In this document: positions 55,841 through 64,000 of the stretch, in pieces | How the letters are laid out: each line of letters starts with the position of its first letter | Numbering within the stretch: the stretch's first letter is position 1 | From: Lithobates sylvaticus | Taxonomy: Eukaryota > Chordata > Amphibia > Anura > Ranidae | Assembly: GCA_028564925.1 (NCBI GenBank) | Contig: CM053030.1 | Coordinates: forward strand, 409,081,738-409,145,737 | Reading direction: 5' to 3' | DNA length: 64,000 nucleotides | The notes under the pieces: model-generated | Told to the model about the DNA's origin: nothing | Databases searched by the model: none | The model's input: only the letters and a program-made list of their open reading frames with translations | Made by a program: the position numbers and the translations under genes

Positions 55841-56311
55841 TGCCTGCCCTCTGCACTTACCTTGTCTCGATGTGCAGCTGGTGACAGCGTCAGGCGGCGA
55901 GCGGTGTCTCATCGTCCGAGGTCTTCTTCTCCCGCGCTCCTCCTGTCTTCTGCTATCGTCCGAGGTCTTCTTCTCCCGCGCTCCTCCTGTCTTCTGCTAT
56001 GATTGGACGCCTAGCGTCCAATCACAGCGCCTGTGACTTCAGCCAATCAGGTTACAGGTAACAGACCTGGCAACCTGATTGGCTGAGAGGCGGGTCTGTG
56101 TTAGGGAAGCGATGTATTCGCTTCTCTAACACAATACTGTGTAATCAGCGAACGCAAAGCATTGCGCCCGCTGTTTACACTTAGGGAAGCCTATTAGAGC
56201 ACACCGCTCTAATAAGGTCCCCTATTAGAGCTTACAGCTCTAATAGGGGCGCTTCCAGAAACACCCCCCCCCCCCACTGTAATTCAGATGCCCGGCGCCC
56301 GATCAGGGGCC

Positions 56312-56612
56312 GGACACCTGAATAGTACTTCATTTTCCAATCGCACACGTTCCTGGAAATGCTCACAGTTTTGGGTGCTGTAGTAACAACCAGCTGGATA
56401 CTGGTTCAAATCACAGTAGAAAGATGTTTGCCAGCACACCATGGAGCGACACAAATAGCGTCCAAAAGGAGTGGTTTATTGCATGATCACAATATGGGAA
56501 TAGTGCAACGTTTCGGAGCCGCGCAGGGCCCCTTCGTCAGGCATGTGATGTGTGGATGCCACATGCCTGATGAAGGGGCCCTGCGCGGCTCCGAAACGGG
56601 ACACCTGAATAG
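56312..56612 (-). mobile_element. Inverted-arm hammerhead insertion, 14-bp duplication
   Basis: GGACACCTGAATAG is exact at 56312-56325 and 56599-56612. The 273-bp insert is non-coding. On the minus strand it reads ribozyme-like core, GUUGCACUAUUCCC, CAAUAAACCACTCC (near 56470-56485), then the 3' end at 56326. At the 5' side there is a short inverted copy of the ribozyme region. Confidence 0.75.
56503..56598. ncRNA. Head-to-head pair of hammerhead-like cores
   Basis: Minus strand: CUGACGA, then stem GGGGCC/GGCUCC with loop CUGCGC, GAAACG. Plus strand (56564-56598): CUGAUGA with the same stem and GAAACG, ending exactly at the target duplication. Both satisfy CUGANGA ... GAAA, but each has an extra A before stem II and no clear GUC triplet or stem I, so self-cleavage is doubtful. 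Confidence 0.5.
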
Positions 56613-56886
56613 GGGGCGGCAGCGGTGACAATAGATAGATTCATGCAATGCATGAATCTATCTATTGGTGATAGAGCGGTGCATACTGCACTGTGCCCGG
56701 GGCCAGGATACAGTGCACATAAAAACGAAAAAAAATATATATATATTTTTTTTTAAAGGGACATGTTTAAATAATTTTTTTTTTTTTTTTTGAACTTTTA
56801 TTTTTTATTTTTTATTTTTTAACTGCAAGGAGGGGGGGGGGGCGGCGCCGGGCGCCCCCTATGGACGGGCCGCCACTGATCACAGG

Positions 56887-57382
56887 CACAGAAACCTGCT
56901 TTTGCAGCTAAGGTAGGTAAGATACAGATAAAATGACAGCGGGGTTGTGATTCATTTACATGCACAATGCATCTGTTGTTTTGGGGAGTTAAAGCTGGAG
57001 TTCTGCTTTAAGCCTTATGTCTGCTTGGCTTAGTCATGTGCTGTCTTATGTCTTTAGGGCTTTAGGCCAGCCATACACAGAGAAAATTTCTGGAAAGAAA
57101 ATATCTTGATTTTCCCATCAACACAGACAGTGTTGATGCAGGAATCCTTCCTGCAGGGCCATTGTCTTCTTCCAGCGGGGGTGGGTGGGCAGGGGAAGCA
57201 ATCCACGCTGGGAGAAGACAGTGATTATAATCGCAAGAGAATCCGGCAGGCTGGTTTTACCCAAATTGATCGATCAACTTGGTACATTCAGAAGTTGGTG
57301 CTGAGCCAGCCGAGATTCAAACCGTGTATGGCTGTCCTTAGCTATTAGATCAACCTTGGAATCTCAGTCCTCCTGCTACAGC
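56887..57382. other. Interval without a recognised gene
   Basis: No feature recognised; the frame at 57106-57348 lacks known motifs. Confidence 0.3.
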
Positions 57383-57769
57383 TGTTTATTTTAACAGTGA
57401 GAGACAGAATAACAACAAAAATATTCAGAAAAATGCATTTCAAAAAAGTTATTAATTGATTTGCATTTTAATGATTGAAATATGTATTTGATCCCCTATC
57501 AATCAGCAAGATTTCTGACTCCCAGGTGTCTCTTAAAGGGAGTACTCCTAATCTCAGCTTGTTACCTGTATAAAAGACACCTGTCCACAGAAGCAATCAA
57601 TCTATCAGATTCCAATCTCTCCAGCATGGTGAAGACCAAAGAACTGTCCAAGCATGTCAGGGACAAGATTGTAGACCTATACAAAGCTGGAATGGGCTAC
57701 AAGACCATTGCCAAGCAGGTGAGAGGGTGACAACAGATGGTGCGATTATTCGCAAATGGAAGAAACACC

Positions 57770-58936
57770 AAATAACTTTTGTGAGAAAATTAATTATTCC
57801 TGCGCTACCTGTGGCTATAGGCATGAGGATACCAGCTGCTGCAAACACCCAATTGGTCAACCAAAACCAACACAATAAATAGAATAAAAATCAATAATTG
57901 GTGTTGCGCTCTAGGTAGTAACTACAATAACAGTTATATATGAAAAATGTTGTAAAAACCAAAGTAGATAAAAGGTGGACGCATCTGGGATCAAGTCCTA
58001 AATTCTAATCAAACAATAGTATAAACAACCTAGATACATTCTAATATATAAAGTGCAAGTGATAACAGTGACAAAGGTGACATATAATCTTCAGACTGAG
58101 TAAATAAAGTGCATGTAATTAAAATTGTCCAAATGTAGAACTCTTCAAGTGAATATAAAATGAATGTAAACTGAAGCTGTGAAGTGCTGCTCCAGTTAGC
58201 ACTTTGTGCGGAGAATGTAAACAGTGACTCAGTGGTTGATTTCTTCAGTGCAATTGCACCTTTGTGTGAATTAGCCCCTTACCTTTTTGCTGTAAGGTAA
58301 CAGCGTGAAAGAAAAATATCATCCAACAAAATCCAGGCTCCTGTAGTAGATAGCTGGTGGTTTATCCTCTTTGCAACTCAGCAATGCATGGAAAAAAGGG
58401 GAAGAATTCCAGGTCCACTGCAGGTGTATAAAAGGAAGGAAAGGGGGGCCCAAATCATGAAGTATGTTGAAACTTGAATTTATTAAATGTAAAACAGCCC
58501 GTTTGGTACTCACATTAATACAAACAAACACAGCACCACGAGCTTGCAACCTGACGTCACTTCCGGTGCCTATCTGTTCCAACGCGTAGCCTCATGGTCA
58601 CGTGACTTCATCAGAGAAAGTTTACGTGTCTATATGGACACTATTCTCTTGGAGCACTTTTATATTCCCTTTAAGCGTTCTATATTTGGACAGTTTCAAT
58701 TACATGCACTTTATTTACTCAGTCTGAAGATTATATGTCACTTTTATCACTTGCACTTTATATATTAAAATGTATCTAGGTTTATACTATTGTTTGATTA
58801 GAATTTAGAACTTGATCCTAGATGCGCCCACCTTTTATCTACTTTGGTTTTTACAACACTTTTGATATATAACTGTTATTGTAGTTACTACCTAGAGCGC
58901 AACACAAATTATTGATTTTTATGCAAAATAACTGTT
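57770..58936 (-). mobile_element. Inverted-arm hammerhead-relic insertion, 11-bp duplication
   Basis: AAATAACTTTT (57770-57780) and AAATAACTGTT (58926-58936) flank the 1145-bp insert 57781-58925; Tc1 text is continuous without it. The arms are inverted: TCAATAATTGGTGTTGCGCT (from about 57890) against AGCGCAACACAAATTATTGA (to about 58918), each about 250 bp. The left side has about 100 bp beyond the arm. Non-coding. The centre holds a decayed hammerhead and, on the minus strand, TTTAATAAATTCAAG near 58470-58490. Confidence 0.78.
58566..58612 (-). ncRNA. Decayed hammerhead-like motif
   Basis: Minus strand CUCUGAUGAA, GUCAC-GUGAC stem, then AUGAGGCUACGCGUUGGAAC. The CUGAUGA box and the ACGCGUUGG tail are kept but the GAAA box is lost. 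Confidence 0.45.
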
Positions 58937-59953
58937 AATCTCCCTCGTTCTGGGGCTTCATGCAAGATCTCACTTCGTGGAGTTTCAATGATTATGAGAA
59001 TGGTGAGCAATCAGCCCAGAACTACACGGGACAATCTTGTCAATGATCTCAAGGTAACACACTATGCTGTGAAGGACTAAAATCCTGCAGCGCCTGAAAA
59101 CACATGTACAGGCCCGTCTGAAGTTTTCTAATGAACATCTGAATGATACAGAGGAGAACTGGGTGAAAATGTTGTGGTAAGATGAGACCAAAATCAAGCT
59201 CTTTGGCATCAACTCACATCGCCGTGTTTGGAGGAGGAGGAGGAATGCTGTCTATGACCCCAAGAACACTATCCCCACCATCAAACATGGAGGTGGAAAC
59301 ATTATGCTTTGGGGTGTTTTTCTGCTAAGGGGACAGGACAACTTAACTGCATCAAAGGGACAATGGACGGGTCCATGTACCATCAAATCTTGGGTAAGAA
59401 CTTCCTTCCCTCAGCCAGGGCATTGAAAATGGTTCATGGATGGGTATTCCAGCATGACAATGACCCAAAACACACGGCCAAAGCAACAAAGGAGTGGCTC
59501 AAGAAGAAGCACATTAAGGTCCTGGAGTGGCCTAGCCAGTCTCTAGACCTTAATCTCATAGAAAATATGTGGAGGGAGCTGAAGGTTCGAGATACCAAAT
59601 GTCAGCCTCGAAACCTTAATGACTTGGAGAGGATCTGCAAAGAGAAGTGGGACAAAATCCCTCCTGAGATGTGTGCAAACCTGGTGGCCAACTACAAGAA
59701 ACGTCGGACCTCTGTGATTGCCAACAAGTGTTTTGCTAAGTCATGTTTTGCAGAGGGGTCAAATACTTTTTTCACTCATTAAAATGCAAATCAATTCATA
59801 AATTTTTTGAAATGCGTTTTTCTGCATATTTTTGTTATTCTGTCTTTCATTGTTAAAATAAACCTACCATTAAAATTATAGACTGATCATTTCTTTGTCA
59901 GTGGGAAAATGTACAAAATCAGCAGGGGATCAAATATTTTTACCCTCACTGTA

Positions 59954-60319
59954 TATGCCATTCTTACCTTTTTAGAGGTTTCTGAGGTGTCATGGTTGAC
60001 TGCAGGCATTTCTCAGGTAGCTCAGTATGATCTGTCCCAATACCAGGGCTGGGGAGGGGCTGAGTCCAGTTCTCATTAGCATAGAATTGAGAGGCCCAGC
60101 TCCTAAACCTTCATCCCTTTGTTAGGACAGAGGGTTAAAGGTACAGCTGATGAGACGTTTGCATCCAGACAGGGTTAAATATGGTAAACACAGCTATCCA
60201 ACCCCACTAATAACAAGAAGGACTCAGTAGAATTTTTCCTTGGTGGAAGTTCTGAAAAATAGCATCTAATTGGTAAGCTGCAATTTTAAAAAATGTCAAG
60301 TTTTACAATGTGTACTATG
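59954..60319. other. Interval without a recognised gene
   Basis: No feature recognised. Confidence 0.3.
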
Positions 60320-60757
60320 TTAAAGTGGTGTTTCCACCAAAAAAAAAAAATAGCTTAAAATTCATAAAAAAAAAAAAAAAAATTATTGAAAAAAAAAATT
60401 ATTTTTACTCGCCTCTAAATGCCTGTTGCTAGGGGGTCCCTCCTAGTCTGCCTCCTTCAGTGCCCGGGCACTGACGTCACTTCCCCTCTTGGTTGCAGTC
60501 AGTCATCTGGGACACGTGACAGGTCCCAGATGACTGCACGGCGTATCACGGCGTGCGGCGCCGCTCGCGCATGCGCAGTGGGTGCCCGGCTGTGAAGCCA
60601 CAGCCAGGTGCCCACAGTAAGAATGCCGGCGCCGCCGAGTGGAGTGGAGGAAGGGGGGGCTTCGATCCCCTGCATTGCTGGACCCTGGGACAGGTAAGTG
60701 TCTGATTATCAGCAGCTGCTGTTTTTGTAGCTGCTGACTAGGGGCACCCCACTTTAA
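60320..60757. mobile_element. TTAA-type MITE (piggyBac-like)
   Basis: TTAAAGTGGTGTTTCCACC at the left and GGGCACCCCACTTTAA at the right, with TTAA at each edge. The interior has A runs (60340-60400), a GC-rich part and GTAAGTGTCTGATTATCAGC. It shares the CAGCTGCTGTTTTTGTAGCT block with the MITE at 45964. Confidence 0.75.
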
Positions 60758-61689
60758 TGGGGACAAGTAACAATATGAAGTAGATATCATACAAAATTGG
60801 CCGCAAAAGTGAAAATACCCTTTAAACATATCTCCACAAAAATACCTCAGAGACATAAGAAACTATGATGTGTTTGAACTCATCAGCATCTACCATAAAC
60901 CTTAATATCAGTTTTAAGTGAATTAACCTTTTAAAATATATATGTTGGATTTGACTGTGCATATTCATCACAATCATTAAAACTGAACTCCCTGCAAAAA
61001 AACGTTCAATAAATATACTGTATTTCTCAATAGCCACAAGGGTAATACATCCACTATATGTGCACCAAATGCCTTTGCAAACCCAGTTATCTTGTAAAAA
61101 AAGCAGTGACATCACTGTGCTGCACAGAGCAGAGGTGTGGAAGGGGTCCAGCAGGTCCACCCACTACAGGTTGCCTGCAGAAAATTTATGGAAGGGGCGG
61201 AGACAAGACCAGTCACTCTGCACAAGGAGATAGAGCAGCAGTTATTGGTCTTTTTTACAGGAAGCTGTGATAAAGGGCACTCCCAATACAATCATTAAAA
61301 ATACAAAAATTGATTTATACAAATAGTATGTATACATTCAAAACCGTGTATAAACGTGTATTAGTGAATGGCTTCAATTTATACATGTGTACAAATGTTT
61401 CAGAAAAAAAATATTAATATATTTATAATTGCTCAAACAAATATATCATGAAAAGTTTAAAACGGCTCCAATTTTTTTTCTAAATGATTCCACTCCAACG
61501 TGTGAGAAATAAAATCTGTGTTCCAAATAATATTTGCGACTTTTCACCCAAAGTGACAACAAATTGCGCTCACCAGATGGCCCTGGCCAGCAAGTGACCA
61601 TAAGACATGAAGTTCCTCCTCAAATCCTGGAAACCATTCAATGAGCGTGGGAGTATGTTTAAAAGCTCCATTTTTGCTGGCTGCAGATG
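60758..61689. other. Interval without a recognised gene
   Basis: No gene is supported. The frames at 60822-61160 and 61544-61729 have no recognisable family. Confidence 0.3.
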
Positions 61690-62612
61690 TTAAGGAAACT
61701 AGTTTTTCTGGTAACCATATCTTCTGCAAGAAGGGTATCAGAGTGTCAGGTTTTTATCTAAACCAGGATAATGTTCTATCTTCATTTTTTTCCAGAACCC
61801 TGTTCTATGGAAGAAAAATCACTACATTCTCTTGATGTGGTGAGAGCAGTCAAGGTCTACTTAACGGCGACTGCTCAGATTCGAAAAACTGATTTTTTGT
61901 CTGTGTTGCCTGAAGGTCCTAAAAGAGGACAGGTAGCATCGAAATCTACTATTTCTAAATGGATTCAGCAAGTAACTGTTCAGGCTTATGGTTTAAAGAG
62001 GAGGATTCCACCCTCTCAAATCAAAAGCTCACTCCACTAGAACTGTTAGTGCTTCGTGGGGGTGCATCACCAAGCTTCCATGGTTCAAATCTGCAAGACC
62101 TCAACTTGGTCTTCAGTCCATATATTTACCAGACTTTATCAGGTGAATGTAAAAAGGCATGAGGATATCGCCTTTGGGCGTAATGTGCTGCAGGCAGCAG
62201 TATAACTCCTCTAGTCTCATGTTGCCCTCATTCTGTTGTGTCTCCCTTCCTTCAGTTGGCATTGCTATGGGACATCCCACATAGTAACTACTATGGCTCT
62301 GTGTCCCATGATGTACAATAAGAAAATGTGATTTTTATAACAGCTTACCTGTAAAATCCTTTTCTTTAAAGTACATCATGGGACACAGAGGTCCCCCTCC
62401 CCTCTTTCTGGTATACACGTTTATTGTTTTGCTACAAAAACTGAGGTACTCCCAGTAGTGGGAGGGGTTATATAGGGAGTGGACTTTCTGTCTTAGGGTG
62501 TGCCAGTGTCCATCACCTGAAGGTGGCCTATAACCCACATAGTAACTCTGTGTCCCGTGATGTACTTCAAAGAAAAGGCTTTTACAGGTAAGCTGTTCTA
62601 AAAATCCTATTT
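61690..62612 (+). mobile_element. DIRS-like retroelement fossil, 3' part
   Basis: The right portion of a DIRS1-type element, a family that integrates with a tyrosine recombinase. The visible parts are the C-terminal recombinase region and a following segment with inverted copies of GTGTCCCATGATGTAC. It is broken, with several breaks, and the upstream part is absent. Confidence 0.65.
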
Positions 62613-63088
62613 TTTTTTTTTATTCATGGAATAGTTTCTTTCCAAAAAAAATGCACAAATACTGTGTAACATAAAAAGTTGCAATGACCACCATTTTATT
62701 CCCTAGGTGTCTGCTAAAACAATATATATAATAATTGGGAGTTCCTAGTAATTTTCTAGCAAAAAAAAAAAAAAAGATAATTTGTACATGTAGGAGAGAA
62801 TTGTCAGAATTGGCCTGGGTGGCAAGGGGTTAATTACCATAAATAAGTAATATACAAATAATTATTATACATTGTTTTTAAGGTAATTTACTTACTATAT
62901 TCTCAAAAACTGTAAAGCAAGAGGCTTAATGGACAAATTACTGAAGTTTGAAGTTATAACTTCAAACCAGTAATCTCACAGTAAATAGATAAATAATAAA
63001 TGATTATTATATAACATATAGCATAATAATATATGATTTAGCTTGATTAAAACAGTACCTTTTCAGCAGTAGAAGATTTTCATTCTCC
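62613..63088. other. Interval without a recognised gene
   Basis: AT-rich; no feature recognised. Confidence 0.3.
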
Positions 63089-63175
63089 CTCTTAACTGTG
63101 TGAGAAAAACATGGGATTATGGGTAAACCTTTTATCCATAAACCCATGTTTTTTCCTTCTAGTTAAGAGTTCTGG
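63089..63175. repeat. Imperfect hairpin
   Basis: CTCTTAACTGTGTGAG and AACATGGGATTATGG on the left face CCATAAACCCATG and TTCTAGTTAAGAG on the right, with a short loop containing GTAAACCTTTTA. It may be the core of a MITE. Confidence 0.6.
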
Positions 63176-64000
63176 GCTGGAAAGGTAGCATGCATCTTTT
63201 AGACACATGCCCCCTTTTATGACGCTGCAGTGAAAAGACAGACTCCACTGCAGCATTTTTATTGGGCAGCTGGGGCCAATGGTACTTTACCATTGGTCCA
63301 AGGCTCCAAGCTGTCCATTGAGCTCAGGGTCTCTGACAAGAAGTGAGGAGAGGCACTGTGAGCTTATCCTCTCTGTCTGCTGCAAGCAGTGTGTGCCAGA
63401 TTGTATTTACACTGGCCGCTCTGTATGTAGCTTCTAACAGGCGGCACAAGGAGCCCCGTTTTTCCGGAACCATAGGTCCCAGGAGCCCCAAATGACCAGT
63501 GGTGGGGTAGGACTTTGGCTACCTGTGACCCCAGGTCACCGAGCTACGACCCTCGAAGCGCAATTATTTTTCTTTTCTTTTTATGTTCATTGTAGATGAG
63601 GCTCTGCCTCCCCTGACTGCACATCCCTGTTCTGATTTAACAAATTGTTTTATGTAGCACTATTGAATACATTTGTCTCAATGCTTTATGGGTTTGTTAT
63701 ATGTGCTTGGCTGCATTGTTGGTACATTTGTACTTTTGTTTGTCTGTCTGAAAGGGCTCACACTGTCCAGTAACACAAGATCATACCCTTATTAACAGCC
63801 ATTTTCATTTGCAACACTTTACTAATCTAAGTATTGCAAATGAGATAACTGTCAACAAGCAGTAAAAATCCCTAGGGCTCAGGAACACTATTACAAAGTG
63901 TTAGTATAGGGTATTGATTTCTAAATGACTTAGGGTTCATTTTAAAAGGATATTTTGAATCATTTGGTAGTATGAAAAAACAGCATCTTGACAAATGCCT
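63176..64000. other. Interval without a recognised gene
   Basis: Includes CATTGGTCCAAGGC and CCAATGGTACTTTACCATTGG palindromic bits near 63270-63310. No gene is recognised. Confidence 0.3.

Larger units (their letters stand above)
55074..56886. mobile_element. Second non-autonomous hAT with internal minisatellite
   Basis: ATCACAGG at 55074-55081 and 56879-56886 is an exact 8-bp duplication. The element (55082-56878) has CAGTGGCGGC and GGCCGCCACTG ends. It contains a minisatellite (55155-55840), a CpG-rich part, a later insertion (56326-56598) and a C/G-rich right end. There is no transposase. The unrelated termini show it is a different family from 37137-38840. Confidence 0.88.
57626..59782 (+). 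pseudogene. Tc1 transposase, broken and interrupted
   Basis: ATG 57626 opens [20 protein letters not shown] and [11 protein letters not shown], the first helix-turn-helix, before a frame change near 57720. After the 1.15-kb insertion the text continues with NLVNDLK-like pieces and VKMLW followed by DETKIKLFGINSHRRVWRR near 59160-59240. A last open part (59309-59782) has [19 protein letters not shown], then [20 protein letters not shown] with the catalytic glutamate, then [20 protein letters not shown]. Dead copy. Confidence 0.87.
57383..59953 (+). mobile_element. Tc1-like DNA transposon, left end cut, split by an insertion
   Basis: The right end finishes CCCTCACTGTA at 59953 after a long terminal repeat. 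The matching left repeat starts only at GTTTATTTTAACAGTGAGAG (57383), so about the outer 80 bp of the left end are missing. The interior is a transposase relic interrupted by 57781-58925. Confidence 0.88.

Noticed and set aside
55094-56002. Cysteine- and proline-rich frame of 302 residues
   Set aside because: A by-product of the 22/23-bp minisatellite inside a hAT; parallel frames in other phases are equally long.

Overview
The window is a gene-poor, transposon-dense stretch of vertebrate DNA, most likely from a true frog (Ranidae or a close anuran relative). I infer this from the mixture of relics: Tc1 elements, L1/Tx1-like, CR1-like and L2-like LINEs, a Neptune-type Penelope element, a DIRS-like relic, non-autonomous hATs and several MITE families. 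This is inference from repeat content, not from a host gene. I recognise no host protein-coding gene. The only candidate exon is a 38-codon open stretch (33630-33743) with an acceptor-like site, running into an assembly gap (33744-34206). I see no rRNA, tRNA or CRISPR array.

Layout. 1-9300: a Tc1 end, a reversed Tx1-like LINE fragment, a TTAA-flanked MITE and an insertion between 79-bp direct repeats. 9301-12042: two Tc1 relics, the second carrying a double MITE and a 181-bp insertion. 12043-17812: a nearly full-length reversed L1-like LINE. 18795-19770: an L2-like LINE end. 20321-29789: 5.5 almost identical copies of a 1717-bp unit. 30241-32130: a Tx1-like LINE end. 34400-37072: a CR1-like LINE split by a MITE. 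37137-38840: a non-autonomous hAT full of minisatellite. 40369-43005: two insertions with inverted arms. 43832-50330: a Neptune-type Penelope element holding a Tc1 and two MITEs. 51183-52705: a nested stack in a hAT. 55082-56878: a second minisatellite-bearing hAT. 57383-59953: a Tc1 relic hit by another inverted-arm insertion. 61690-62612: a DIRS-like fossil.

The most interesting system is a set of hammerhead-ribozyme retroelements. Each unit of the 20321-29789 array carries on the minus strand a complete type I hammerhead: CUGAUGA core, 5-bp stem II, GAAA, a very short stem III, a GUC cleavage triplet, and a two-part stem I with a 7-nt bulge. The whole array, not each unit, is flanked by one perfect 11-bp direct repeat (TTTGTGTGCGC), so the concatemer appears to have integrated in one event. 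Six further insertions carry intact-looking or decayed hammerhead-like cores. Five have 11-15 bp target duplications and inverted arms, and one lies between 79-bp repeats. The Penelope element has its own 15-bp duplication and a decayed hammerhead-like motif near its 3' end. My reading is that a Neptune-type reverse transcriptase mobilised non-coding hammerhead RNAs, including a long multimer. This is an inference from shared structure.
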